DNA from: an uncultured Pelagibacteraceae bacterium
GTDB lineage: Bacteria > Pseudomonadota > Alphaproteobacteria > Pelagibacterales > Pelagibacteraceae
Direction of reading: 5' to 3'
Length of the DNA stretch: 64,000 nt
Assembly (NCBI GenBank): GCA_902624635.1
Contig: CACNYD010000002.1
Coordinates: 108,260-172,259 of the forward strand
The position numbers were made by a program, and so were the translations under genes. Below the pieces are notes generated by a model that was not told the DNA's origin, searched no databases, and saw only the letters and a program-made list of their open reading frames with translations. Positions 15,534 to 26,100 of this stretch are shown piece by piece. Position 1 is the first letter of the stretch, and every line of letters begins with the position of its first letter.

Positions 15534-18500
15534 ATGAGTGAAAAATTATTAGTTCCTGATTTAGGCGATTTTGAAAATGTTGAGGTAATAGAATTACTCG
15601 TCAAAGAAGGTCAAGAAATAGCAAAAGACGATTCTGTAATAACTATTGAGAGTGATAAATCAAGTGTTGAAATACCCTCAACATTATCAGGTATAATTGA
15701 TTCAATAAAAGTGAAAGTTGGTGACAAAGTTTCAAAAGGAGATTTGATTTTAAGTATATTAGGTTCAGATAATAAAACTTCCCCTTTAAAAACTATCCCT
15801 AAAGATACTGAAAATCTAATTCAAGAAGCAGAAAAATCATTGGAAAAAAAACAAGAGCAAAGCCTCCAGAAAAATAATAATGAGATAAAAAAATCTGAAA
15901 TAATTCAAGTTATTAAAGATGGTGATGTTGATCCATTGGAAACAAACGAATGGCTGGAATCTCTTTCAGCAGTAATTGAGAAAGACGGCAATCAAAGAGC
16001 ACATTATTTAATTAAAGAATTAATAAATAAAGCTTATATGGAGGGTGCAAATATTCCTTACACGCAAAACACACCTTATATAAATACTATTCCAGCAAAT
16101 GAGGAAAAAAAGTCGAATGGTGATCAAAATATTGAGAGAAGAATTAGATCACTTATAAGATGGAATTCTGCGGCAATGGTTGTTCGTGCAAACAAAAAAT
16201 TTCCTGAACTTGGGGGACACATCGGAACATTTGCATCTGCTGCCACACTTTATGATGTAGGCATGAATCATTTTTGGCGAGCTAAAAATAATAGATTTGG
16301 TGGAGATCTGATTTACTTTCAAGGACATAGTGCTCCAGGAATGTATGCAAGAGCATTTCTTGAAGGGAGACTTAATGAAAAACAATTAGATAGTTTTAGA
16401 CAGGAGGTTAATCCAGGCGGTTTATCATCTTACCCACATCCATGGTTGATGCCAAACTTTTGGCAATTCCCTACAGTTTCAATGGGTTTAGGACCAATGT
16501 TGGCAATTTATCAAGCTAGGTATATGAAGTATTTGATTAATAGGGGTCTTATTAAAGATGAAGGTAGAAAAGTGTGGGCCTTTTTAGGTGATGGTGAGAT
16601 GGATGAACCAGAGTCTTTAGGAGCAATTGGTTTAGCAGCAAGAGAAAATTTAGATAATTTAATATTCGTAATTAATTGTAACCTTCAAAGATTAGACGGA
16701 CCAGTAAGAGGCAATGGAAAAATTATACAAGAATTAGAAGGCATCTTTAGAGGTGCTGGCTGGAATGTAATAAAAGTAATTTGGGGCTCTTATTGGGATC
16801 CATTATTAGCAAATGATAAAACTGGTCATTTAATAAAAACAATGAATGAGACAGTGGATGGAGAATATCAAGCTATGAAAGCAAGAGATGGCTCTTATGT
16901 GAGAGAAAAGTTTTTTGGTAAATATAAAGAAACAAAAGAGTTAGTTTCGAGTCTCTCGGACAAAGACATTTGGAGATTAAATAGAGGTGGCCATGATCCA
17001 CACAAAGTTTTTGCAGCTTACGATAAAGCGTCCAAAAATATTGGAAGTCCAACTGTTGTTATAGCAAAAACTATCAAAGGCTATGGAATGGGAAAAAGTG
17101 GAGAGAGTGTAAACACAACTCATCAAACTAAAAAATTAGATATAGATGATTTAATGTATTATAGGGACAGATTTGATGTTCCGTTAACGGATAAACAAGT
17201 TCAAAATATTGAATATTATAAGCCAGATCAAAATTCACCTGAAATAAAATACATTAAAGAAAGAAGACTCCAGTTGGGTGGCTTTATTCCAGAGAGAACC
17301 ACTTATGCAAAACCTATTAAAACACCTCCGAAAAATATTTTTGATAACATGAAAGAGTCCACAGGAGATAAAGAAATGTCAACAACAATGGCATTAGTTA
17401 GAATGTTAACAAATCTTTTAAGAGACAAAAATGTTGCTCCAAGATTAGTTCCAATTATTCCAGATGAAGCCAGAACTTTTGGTATGGAAGGTTTTTTTCA
17501 AAAAATAGGTATTTATGCTCATGAAGGACAAAAATATGAACCGGAGGACTCTGCACAATTAAGTTCATATAGAGAGGATAAAAGTGGACAAGTTTTAGAA
17601 GAGGGGATTAATGAAGCAGGAGCAATGTCATCTTGGATTGCAGCTGGAACATCTTATACAAATCATGACATTGAAATGATCCCCATTTATCTTTTTTACT
17701 CAATGTTTGGTTTTCAAAGAATAGGAGATTTTGCTTGGGCTGGAGCAGACAGTCAATCTAGAGGTTTCTTAATTGGTGCTACAGCAGGAAGAACAACTTT
17801 AGCTGGAGAAGGTTTACAACATCAAGATGGTCATAGTCATTTATTGGCGTCAACAATTCCAAATTGTAAATCTTATGATCCAACATTCCATTATGAATTA
17901 GCAACTATTTTTAGAGAAGGCTTGAGACGAATGCATGAGAAAAAAGAAAATATTTTTTATTATATTACAACCATGAATGAAAACTATCCTCATCCTGCTA
18001 TGCCAAAAGATAAATCATGTGAAGAAGGTATTTTAAAAGGAATGTATAAGATTAAAGAATTCAATAAGTATAAAAAAACTAAAATTCAATTTTTAGGATC
18101 AGGTACAATTTTAAGAGAAATGATTGCAGGCGCTGAAATACTACAAAAAGAGTATCAAATTGATAGTGAAGTTTGGAGTGTAACTAGTTTTAATGAATTA
18201 AGAAGAGATGGCTTAGAAGTTGAAAGATATAATCTTTTGAATCCAGATAAAGAGCCTAAAAAATCATATGTTGAAAATTGTTTAGGTAAAACAGAGGGAC
18301 CTATTTTAGCTGCCTCTGATTATATGAGAATGAATTCAGACCAAATTCGACCTTATATAGATAAAAGTTTTTATTCATTAGGAACAGATGGATTTGGTCG
18401 TAGTGATACGAGAAAAAATTTAAGAAAGTTTTTTGAAGTTGATAAAGAGCATATTGTTACTTATGGACTAAGTATTTTAGCTAAGGAACAATTAATTGCC

Positions 18501-18572
18501 TCAAAATACGCTCAAGAGGCAATAAAAAGATATAAAATTGATAAAGAAAAACCAATGCCAACAAAATTATAA
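15534..18572 (+). CDS. aceE: Pyruvate dehydrogenase E1, homodimeric, with N-terminal lipoyl domain
   Basis: Decarboxylates pyruvate with thiamine diphosphate and passes the acetyl group to lipoamide. At 1012 residues it is over 100 longer than usual AceE because residues 1-78 are a complete lipoyl domain, with the lipoylated lysine expected at K42 in ESDKSSVEIPS. An Asp/Glu/Lys linker follows, then the AceE body: IRWNSAAMVVRANK near 205, the thiamine diphosphate motif beginning GDGEMDEPESLG near 352, and the C-terminal transketolase-like regions. The lipoyl domain is closely similar to that of the next gene, aceF, suggesting duplication. The aceF ATG overlaps the stop by one base. No lpd is nearby. 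Confidence 0.94.
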   Translation: MSEKLLVPDLGDFENVEVIELLVKEGQEIAKDDSVITIESDKSSVEIPSTLSGIIDSIKVKVGDKVSKGDLILSILGSDNKTSPLKTIPKDTENLIQEAEKSLEKKQEQSLQKNNNEIKKSEIIQVIKDGDVDPLETNEWLESLSAVIEKDGNQRAHYLIKELINKAYMEGANIPYTQNTPYINTIPANEEKKSNGDQNIERRIRSLIRWNSAAMVVRANKKFPELGGHIGTFASAATLYDVGMNHFWRAKNNRFGGDLIYFQGHSAPGMYARAFLEGRLNEKQLDSFRQEVNPGGLSSYPHPWLMPNFWQFPTVSMGLGPMLAIYQARYMKYLINRGLIKDEGRKVWAFLGDGEMDEPESLGAIGLAARENLDNLIFVINCNLQRLDGPVRGNGKIIQELEGIFRGAGWNVIKVIWGSYWDPLLANDKTGHLIKTMNETVDGEYQAMKARDGSYVREKFFGKYKETKELVSSLSDKDIWRLNRGGHDPHKVFAAYDKASKNIGSPTVVIAKTIKGYGMGKSGESVNTTHQTKKLDIDDLMYYRDRFDVPLTDKQVQNIEYYKPDQNSPEIKYIKERRLQLGGFIPERTTYAKPIKTPPKNIFDNMKESTGDKEMSTTMALVRMLTNLLRDKNVAPRLVPIIPDEARTFGMEGFFQKIGIYAHEGQKYEPEDSAQLSSYREDKSGQVLEEGINEAGAMSSWIAAGTSYTNHDIEMIPIYLFYSMFGFQRIGDFAWAGADSQSRGFLIGATAGRTTLAGEGLQHQDGHSHLLASTIPNCKSYDPTFHYELATIFREGLRRMHEKKENIFYYITTMNENYPHPAMPKDKSCEEGILKGMYKIKEFNKYKKTKIQFLGSGTILREMIAGAEILQKEYQIDSEVWSVTSFNELRRDGLEVERYNLLNPDKEPKKSYVENCLGKTEGPILAASDYMRMNSDQIRPYIDKSFYSLGTDGFGRSDTRKNLRKFFEVDKEHIVTYGLSILAKEQLIASKYAQEAIKRYKIDKEKPMPTKL

Positions 18573-19837
18573 TGTCCAAGAAAGATATTAAAGTTCCAAA
18601 TATCGGTGAATTTAAAGATGTAGAGGTTATTGAAGTTTTAATCAAAAAAGGTCAAAAAATAAAAAAGAATGATCCATTAATTACTATTGAAAGTGATAAA
18701 TCAAGTGTAGAGATACCGTCATTAGATGAAGGTATAGTAATTTCATTAAATGTTAAAATAGGAGACAAGGTATCTGAAGGTGATAAAATTGTAGAAATTG
18801 AAAGCGAGATAGAATCAAAAGTGATAAATGTTGTAGAATCACCAAAAAATCAATTATTAAAAAAAGTATATAAAAAAGAAATTGAAGAAAGAAATGAAAC
18901 TGAAAATATAATAATTAAAGATACTTCTACAAAAACTTCTGCATCACCAAAAGTAAGAAAATTTGCAAGGGAACTTGGAATAGATATTAACACAGTTTCT
19001 GGTAGTGAAAGGCAGGGAAGAGTTACTGAAAGTGACGTAAAGTTATTTGTTGCAACAAAATCTAATAAAAGTTTTAAAAACCAAAATACAACGAATCAAA
19101 AAATTGAGCAAGAGTATTCCCATACTGAGTTTGGAGAAGTAGAAATTAAAGACATTCCAAGGGTAAAAAAATTATCATCTAAATATTTGATGAATTCTTG
19201 GTCCAAAATTCCCCATGTAACTAATCATGATGAAGCTGATATAACTGAATTAGAAGAATTTAGAACTTCATTAACAGATATATATACTGGAGAAAAAAAA
19301 AAAATTACCCCACTAGCTTTTATCGTTAAGGCATTAACGGTATCATTAAAAAAATTTCCAAATTTTAACACCTCAATAGATGAAATTGAAAATGGTAAAA
19401 TGACCGTTAAAAAATATTATCATGTTGGAATAGCTGTAGACACTCCTCATGGCTTGATGGTTCCAAAATTAAGAAATGCTGATAATAAAAATATTTCTTT
19501 AATAAGCACAGAGCTAAAAAAAATAAGTCAGAAGTGTAGAGATCTTAAAATTGATAAAAAAGAATTATTTGGTGGTTCTATGACTATAACTAGCCTAGGG
19601 GGTATTGGGGGCTCTTTTTTCACTCCAATTATAAACTATCCTGAGGTTGCAATTTTAGGAGTAGGAAGGGCAGAGAAAAAACAGGTATTTATTGATGGAA
19701 ATTTTGTTACGCGTACTATGTTACCACTATCTTTATCTTATGATCACAGAATTATTGATGGTGCTGAAGCTGCTCGTTTCAATAATGAATTAAAAGAAAA
19801 CCTTGGTAAAAACTTTGCATATAAGTTAGCTGTTTAA
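18572..19837 (+). CDS. aceF: Dihydrolipoamide acetyltransferase (E2 of pyruvate dehydrogenase)
   Basis: A 421-residue E2 that forms the core of the complex and makes acetyl-CoA. One lipoyl domain (about 1-78, lysine 43 in ESDKSSVEIPS) is followed by a charged linker, a peripheral subunit-binding domain near 123-160 (ASPKVRKFARELGID) and the catalytic domain, whose active site is SYDHRIIDGAEA near 388-399. Having only one lipoyl domain is at the low end for E2 partners of homodimeric E1, but the extra domain sits on AceE. It is translationally coupled to aceE. Confidence 0.94.
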   Translation: MSKKDIKVPNIGEFKDVEVIEVLIKKGQKIKKNDPLITIESDKSSVEIPSLDEGIVISLNVKIGDKVSEGDKIVEIESEIESKVINVVESPKNQLLKKVYKKEIEERNETENIIIKDTSTKTSASPKVRKFARELGIDINTVSGSERQGRVTESDVKLFVATKSNKSFKNQNTTNQKIEQEYSHTEFGEVEIKDIPRVKKLSSKYLMNSWSKIPHVTNHDEADITELEEFRTSLTDIYTGEKKKITPLAFIVKALTVSLKKFPNFNTSIDEIENGKMTVKKYYHVGIAVDTPHGLMVPKLRNADNKNISLISTELKKISQKCRDLKIDKKELFGGSMTITSLGGIGGSFFTPIINYPEVAILGVGRAEKKQVFIDGNFVTRTMLPLSLSYDHRIIDGAEAARFNNELKENLGKNFAYKLAV

Positions 19838-19845
19838 TTAAAATT

Positions 19846-20742
19846 ATGTCTAAGGGCGTTTCATTGTTAAGTGCTTTGTTATGCACATTTATTTGGGGAA
19901 CCACATTCATTGCTCAAGATACTGGTATGGATAACATAGGCCCATTTACGTTTAATGCTGTTAGATTTTTTGTAGGTTTTTTAGCAATTATTCCTCTTGC
20001 ATTATTATTTGAGACTAAAAAATTTAGAATAGAATTTAAAATTGGTTTTAGATATTTTGCTATTCTATCTTTTTTAATTGGATTATCATTATTCTTAGGC
20101 TCGGCATTGCAACAAGTAGCTCTGCTTTATACAGATGTAGCTAATGCTGCCTTCTTTACAATTTTTTATGTTCCTATGGTACCAATTATTATTTTCATAT
20201 TTAAGAAAGACTCATTACATTGGAGTGTATGGCCTTCAGTAATTTTATGCTTAATTGGTGGATATCTCTTGACCAATTTTTATGATGCTAAAGTTAGACT
20301 TGGAGACACATTGGTCGTTCTTGGAGCATTATTCTGGAGTACTCATATTATATTTACTGGTATGATTGTTAAAAAATACAACTTACCCTTAACATTAGGC
20401 GCAATCCAAACTTTATTGGTAGCTTTATTTTCTTTTATTATCGGTTTGATTTATGAAGAATTTGTAATTGAAAATATTCTTAATGAGATAGACTCTATTC
20501 TTTATGCTGGAATTTTATCAGGTGGTTTTGCATTTGTTCTACAAATTTACGCTCAAAAAAATATAACACCTGCACCAGCAGCAATAATTTTTTCTTTAGA
20601 AGGTGTTTTTGCAACTATTGCAGCATGGTTTTTATTAAGTCAAATTTTAAATTTAAACAATATATTAGGGTGTTTATTCATTTTATGTGGCGTTTTAATT
20701 TCTCAATTATTACCTCTAATGAGGAAAATAAATTATCGATAA
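19846..20742 (+). CDS. EamA/DMT-family transporter
   Basis: A 298-residue membrane protein with about ten helices arranged as two EamA repeats; the first starts LLSALLCTFIWGTTFIAQD and the second lies after residue 150. DMT permeases export or import small metabolites such as amino acids or nucleobases; the substrate cannot be predicted. It begins 8 bases after aceF and may be in the same transcript. Its 3' end overlaps the 3' end of uppP by 27 bases on the opposite strand. Confidence 0.88.
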   Translation: MSKGVSLLSALLCTFIWGTTFIAQDTGMDNIGPFTFNAVRFFVGFLAIIPLALLFETKKFRIEFKIGFRYFAILSFLIGLSLFLGSALQQVALLYTDVANAAFFTIFYVPMVPIIIFIFKKDSLHWSVWPSVILCLIGGYLLTNFYDAKVRLGDTLVVLGALFWSTHIIFTGMIVKKYNLPLTLGAIQTLLVALFSFIIGLIYEEFVIENILNEIDSILYAGILSGGFAFVLQIYAQKNITPAPAAIIFSLEGVFATIAAWFLLSQILNLNNILGCLFILCGVLISQLLPLMRKINYR

Positions 20743-21489
20743 TAAAATTAGACCAACTAACATTCTATAAATCACAAATACAGTTAAAGAAAAATTACTC
20801 ACATATTTTATAAAATATTTGACAGTGATAAATGAGAAAATAAAAGAAAAGGTAATTGCAATTAATAATAAATAATTGAACTCAACAGATTGTTGTATAG
20901 CGTCTTTAAGACCTAAAAAACTGGCACCCGCTAAGGCAGGTATAGATAATAAAAAGGCAATTTTACTTGAGTCGACTCTATTAAAATTTAGAAATCGAGC
21001 AGCTGTTAAAGTTATTCCTGCTCTACTTACACCAGGTACAAGAGCTAAAATTTGAAATAGTCCTATGAATAATATTGTTTTTATATTTAAGTTGGTTGAA
21101 ATATTTTGATTGATATCTCTTTTATCTGATAAAAATAGAACTAAACCAAAAAATAAAGTTGTCCATGCAATAATTTCTATATTTCTTAGAAGATTAACAA
21201 TTTCAGTTGAATATATTATATACCCAAAAATTATAAGAGGTATCGAACCAATTAAAATCAAAACTAATAGTTTTTGATTGTTTCTTAAATTTAGTAGATC
21301 TTTTTGAAAGTAATAGATGATTGCAAACAAAGAACCTAAATGCAGACCAATATCAATAAACAAAGAGCTTGAGCTAAAATCATAAAAATTTGATATCAAG
21401 ATTAGATGAGCTGAGGAGCTAATAGGTAAAAATTCAGAAATTCCCTGTACAGCAGAGAGAATTAGGATTTCTAAAAAATCTTGAAACAT
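20716..21489 (-). CDS. uppP: Undecaprenyl-diphosphate phosphatase
   Basis: A 257-residue membrane enzyme (BacA family) that recycles undecaprenyl diphosphate to the monophosphate carrier for peptidoglycan and glycan synthesis. The N-terminal motif AVQGISEFLPISSSAHL near residues 13-29 contains the catalytic glutamate region, and the second motif is PGVSRAGIT near 154, where many homologues have SRSG. Several membrane helices follow. It is divergent from gltD across 183 bases of regulatory sequence. It could serve the glycan genes elsewhere in this window. Confidence 0.92.
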   Translation of the reverse strand: MFQDFLEILILSAVQGISEFLPISSSAHLILISNFYDFSSSSLFIDIGLHLGSLFAIIYYFQKDLLNLRNNQKLLVLILIGSIPLIIFGYIIYSTEIVNLLRNIEIIAWTTLFFGLVLFLSDKRDINQNISTNLNIKTILFIGLFQILALVPGVSRAGITLTAARFLNFNRVDSSKIAFLLSIPALAGASFLGLKDAIQQSVEFNYLLLIAITFSFIFSFITVKYFIKYVSNFSLTVFVIYRMLVGLILLSIIYFPH

Positions 21490-21584
21490 ACAGATGTCGT
21501 AACTTAAAAAATATTCATTTTAAACAATTCGATTTAATCATAATAGGTATGCAAATAATAAATTTCCTATATTTTAAGCTAAAT

Positions 21585-21616
21585 AAGGTCAATTATAGGT
21601 CATAAATACTGACCTA
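21585..21616. promoter_or_regulatory. Operator-like repeats upstream of gltD
   Basis: TAGGTCA (21596-21602) and TGACCTA (21610-21616) form a perfect 7-bp inverted repeat with a 7-base spacer. A further half-site AAGGTCA lies at 21585-21591, eleven bases upstream in direct orientation, one helical turn away. The site ends 29 bases before the -10 element, a position suited to an activator. The regulator is unknown; a nitrogen regulator is the natural guess. Confidence 0.5.
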
Positions 21617-21644
21617 AATAATACTTTTATTAATAAAAACAATG

Positions 21645-21650
21645 TATAAT
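21645..21650 (+). promoter_or_regulatory. -10 element of gltDB promoter
   Basis: A perfect TATAAT preceded directly by TG lies 22 bases before the gltD ATG, which gives a short leader. The expected -35 position (21622-21627, TACTTT) is weak, consistent with dependence on an activator at the adjacent repeats. Confidence 0.55.
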
Positions 21651-21672
21651 TTGCCCAAAATTTAGAGATTCT

Positions 21673-23112
21673 ATGACTAATAAAATGTTAAGATTTGTAA
21701 AAATAGGTCAACAAACTCCACCTAAAAGGGAGACTGACACTAGAAAAGAGGATTTTAATGAGATCTATGACGAGTTCGTTAAGAAAAAAGCTGAAGAACA
21801 GTCTAGCAGATGTTCTCAATGTGGAGTTCCGTTCTGCCAAGTTCATTGTCCTTTAAGCAATAATATACCAGATTGGTTAAAACTTACAGCTGAAGGGAGA
21901 TTAAAAGAGGCCTATGAATTATCTCAAAGTACTAACAATATGCCTGAAGTATGTGGAAGGATTTGTCCTCAAGATAGATTATGTGAAGGTAACTGCGTAA
22001 TTGAACAATCTGGTCATGGAACTGTAACTATTGGTTCAGTTGAGAAATATATTAATGATACAGCGTGGGAACAAGGTTGGGTTAAACCAATTTCTTTAAA
22101 ACATGAGAAGGAGCAAAGTGTTGGAATAATTGGTGCTGGCCCAGCAGGTTTAGCAGCTGCTGAACAATTAAGAAAAAATGGATATAAAATTACCGTTTAT
22201 GATCGATATGATCGTGCAGGTGGATTATTAATTTATGGTATCCCAAATTTCAAACTTGAAAAACATGTAGTTGAGCGAAGAACGAAGTTGTTAAAAGATG
22301 GTGGTATAAAATTTGTTCAAAATTTTGAAGTAGGTAAAGATGCAACTTTAGAACAGTTACGAAAAAAACATGATGCAATTTTAATTGCTACGGGTGTATA
22401 TAAACCGAGGGAAGTTGAACTGCCTGGTAACGATTTAGGGAATATTTTTCCAGCAATGGAATTTTTGACAGCATCAAATAAAAAAGGCTTAGGTGATAAA
22501 GTAGATCTATTTGATAAAGGAATTTTAAATGCTGAAGGAAAAGATGTAGTTGTAATAGGTGGTGGTGATACAGCTATGGATTGTGTTAGAACTTCAGTAA
22601 GACAAAAGGCAAAGTCGGTAAAATGTCTATATAGAAGAGATAAAGAAAATATGCCTGGATCTGCTAGAGAAGTTGCAAATGCCGAGGAAGAGGGTGTGGA
22701 TTTTGTTTGGCTTTCAAGTCCAAAAGAATTTAAAGGAAAAAATAAAATTGAAAATTTAATTGTTAACCAAATTGAATTAGGTGAACCAGATGAGTCAGGA
22801 AGACGAAAACCAGAAATTAAAGAAGGTTCAGAATTTGAGATAAAGGCTGATATGGTAATTAAAGCTCTTGGATTTGATCCAGAAAATTTACCATCATTAT
22901 TTGATGCACAAGAGTTACAAGTAACAAAATGGGGAACAATTAAAACTGACTTTAATACAATGGAAACAAATCTAAAAGGTGTTTTTGCTGCAGGAGACAT
23001 TGTAAGAGGAGCTTCGTTAGTAGTATGGGCAATTAAAGATGGAAGAGATGCAGCTTCTTCTATGAAAACATATTTAGAAAGTATGGAACTAAAAAAAACA
23101 AAAGTGGCATAA
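21673..23112 (+). CDS. gltD: Glutamate synthase small subunit
   Basis: The 479-residue beta subunit of NADPH-dependent GOGAT, which oxidises NADPH and feeds electrons to GltB. N-terminal cysteine motifs CSQCGVPFCQVHCP near residue 48 and CGRICPQDRLCEGNC near 95 bind [4Fe-4S] clusters. The FAD-binding motif GIIGAGPAGLAAAEQL follows near 152 and an NADPH-binding VVIGGGDTAMDC near 295; the C-terminal GVFAAGDIVRGAS is typical. It precedes gltB and its stop overlaps the gltB start by one base (TAATG). Confidence 0.96.
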   Translation: MTNKMLRFVKIGQQTPPKRETDTRKEDFNEIYDEFVKKKAEEQSSRCSQCGVPFCQVHCPLSNNIPDWLKLTAEGRLKEAYELSQSTNNMPEVCGRICPQDRLCEGNCVIEQSGHGTVTIGSVEKYINDTAWEQGWVKPISLKHEKEQSVGIIGAGPAGLAAAEQLRKNGYKITVYDRYDRAGGLLIYGIPNFKLEKHVVERRTKLLKDGGIKFVQNFEVGKDATLEQLRKKHDAILIATGVYKPREVELPGNDLGNIFPAMEFLTASNKKGLGDKVDLFDKGILNAEGKDVVVIGGGDTAMDCVRTSVRQKAKSVKCLYRRDKENMPGSAREVANAEEEGVDFVWLSSPKEFKGKNKIENLIVNQIELGEPDESGRRKPEIKEGSEFEIKADMVIKALGFDPENLPSLFDAQELQVTKWGTIKTDFNTMETNLKGVFAAGDIVRGASLVVWAIKDGRDAASSMKTYLESMELKKTKVA

Positions 23113-26100
23113 TGGAAAATTATAAAAAAAATTTAGAGCTGCTTACAAAAAATCATGTTTACTCAAAAGAAATGGAACATGATGCTTGTGGAGTGGGCTT
23201 AATTGCATCCACGGAAGGAAGAAAATCTAGAGCTATAGTTGAGTATGGAATTGAGGCTTTAAAAGCTGTTTGGCATAGAGGCGCTGTTGATGCAGATGGA
23301 AAAACAGGTGACGGAGCTGGAATTCATGTTGAAATTCCAAAAGATTTTTTCATTGAAAAAATACAAGTTACTGGACACGACTATGATAACTCTGAAATCT
23401 GTGTAGGAATGATTTTTTTACCAAGAAATGACTATTCTGCGCAAGAAAATTGCAAAACAATAGTTGAGAGTGAACTAACCAAAAATAATTTTAGTATATA
23501 TGGTTGGCGACAAGTGCCAGTTAATCCAAAAATTTTAGGAGAAAAAGCTCTTCAAACCATGCCAGAAATCACACAAGTTCTTTTTAAATCTAATGACCCA
23601 AATTTATTAGATAAAAATTTAGAGAGAAAAATTTATGAAATAAGAAAGAGAATTGAAAATAAAGCATTTAATGCTTCATTGAATAATTTTTATATTTGTT
23701 CAATTAGTTCAAAATCTATAATTTATAAAGGGCTATATTTAGCTGAGGCAATATCAGACTTTTATTTAGATCTTAAGGATACAAGATTCATTTCAAGATA
23801 TGCAATTTTCCATCAAAGATTTTCAACAAACACTGCACCAAGCTGGAGCTTAGCCCAGCCATTTAGAGCCATAGCACACAATGGTGAAATAAATACTTAC
23901 AAAGGAAATAAAAACTGGATGAAAGTTCATGAACAGGAGATGAGCAGTCCACTTTTTGATGATATTGAAAATTTAAAACCAGTGATTCAAAAAGGAGTTT
24001 CTGATTCCGCAGCTTTAGATAATGTGTTTGAATTATTGAATAAATCAGGCCAATCGGCACCATTAGCTAAATTGATGTTAGTACCTGATGCTTGGTCAAA
24101 AAAAAATAAAACACTATCAAGAAGTCATCAACAATTATTTAATTTTTTGAATAGTACAATGGAACCATGGGATGGACCTGCTGCTATTGCAGCCACGGAT
24201 AATGAGTGGGTTATAGCTGCAAATGATAGAAACGGTCTTAGACCTTTAAGATACGCAATAACGAAAGATAAAATGCTTTTCGCAGGCTCTGAAACTGGAA
24301 TGATAGAATTAAATGAGAAAAAAATTTTAACAAAAGGTAGATTGGGTCCTGGAGAAATAATTGGAGTTAGAATTGAAAAGGGTAAAGTTTTTTCAAATAC
24401 TCAAATCAAAGATTATTTAGCAAAAGAATTTAAACATTTTAATTCTCAAATAATTGATTTAGACGAAAAATTAACAATCTCCAATGAAAAACATAATTTT
24501 GATGGTGAAAGTTTAAGAAGAAGACAATATACTTTTGGAATAAGTTTAGAAGATCTTGAGCTTATTTTACATCCAATGGCAGAAGATGCAAAAGAGGCAA
24601 CTGGTTCAATGGGTGATGATACTCCTTTAGCAGTACTATCTGATAAGTATAGACCCCTTTATCATTTTTTTAGACAAAATTTTAGTCAAGTAACAAATCC
24701 ACCGATTGACTCTTTGAGGGAAAATAAAGTGATGAGTTTAAAAACTAGATTTGGAAATTTAGGCAATATTCTTGATTTTGATACCTTAACAAAAGAGAAT
24801 ATTTATGTTTTAAACAGCCCTATTCTATCAAATTCACAATTTAATAAGTTCACTAATTTTTTTGGTAAAAATTCAGTTACTATTGATTGTTCTTTTTCAA
24901 AAGATGATAATTTGGAGGACTCTATTAGCAGGATTCAAAAAGATTCAGAAATTGCTGTTAGACAAGGTGTTACCCAATTAATTTTAAGTGATAAAAATCT
25001 CTCTTCTGAAAGACTGCCGATGCCAATGTTGTTATGTGTTGGAGCCATAAACACATTTTTAATACAAAAAAAATTAAGAGGATATGTTTCTATCAATGTC
25101 CAGTCTGGTGAGGCTATAGATACACATTCGTTTGCAACATTAATTGGAGTTGGAGCAACAACAGTAAATCCATATCTAGCTTTTGATAGCTTATATCAGA
25201 GATATGAAAAAAAACTTTTTGGCCAATTTAGTTTTGATGAGTGTGTACAAAGATACATAAATTCAGTTAATGCAGGTTTGTTAAAGATAATGTCGAAAAT
25301 GGGGATTTCCGTTTTAAGTTCTTATAGAGGTGGATGCAATTTTGAAACTGTTGGACTAAGCAGAACAGTTGTAGATGATTACTTTCCTGGAGTTACGTCA
25401 AAAATTTCTGGCATTGGCTTAGTTGGAATTGAAAAAAAAATAAGAGAAATTCATAAAGAAGCATTTGAAAGTACAGATACTGTATTGCCAATTGGAGGTA
25501 TTTATAGATATAGGAAAAACGGTGAAACACACCAATATCAAGGAAAACTCATTCATTTATTGCAAAGTGCTGTAGGTTCAAATTCATATGAGGCATATAA
25601 AAAATATGCTGAGGGTATATACAATTTACCTCCAATTAATTTGAGAGATTTAGTTGATTTTAGAAAGAAGAAACTTAGTTCGTCAATAAGTATATCTGAA
25701 GTTGAGCCAATAGAAAAAATATTAAAAAGATTTGGTAGCGGAAGCATGTCTCATGGTGCGTTATCCAAGGAAGCGCATGAAACACTTGCTATAGGGATGA
25801 ATAGGATCAAAGGAGCTTCCTGTAGTGGTGAGGGCGGAGAAGATGCAGAAAGATTTAAGGTGATGGATAGTGGTGACAGTGCAAATTCAAGAGTTAAACA
25901 AATAGCATCAGCCAGATTTGGCGTAACTGTAAATTACTTAAATAACTGTAACGAGATAGAAATAAAAATGGCCCAAGGTGCTAAACCAGGGGAAGGTGGC
26001 CAGTTACCTGGGTTCAAAGTTACAGAGGAAATTGCAAGGTTAAGACATTCAACACCAGGAGTAACATTAATTTCTCCCCCTCCACATCATGATATTTATT

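Noticed and set aside
22317..23000. 227-residue minus-strand frame
   Set aside because: Antisense shadow of gltD; composition is Ser/Phe/Pro-rich with no domain.
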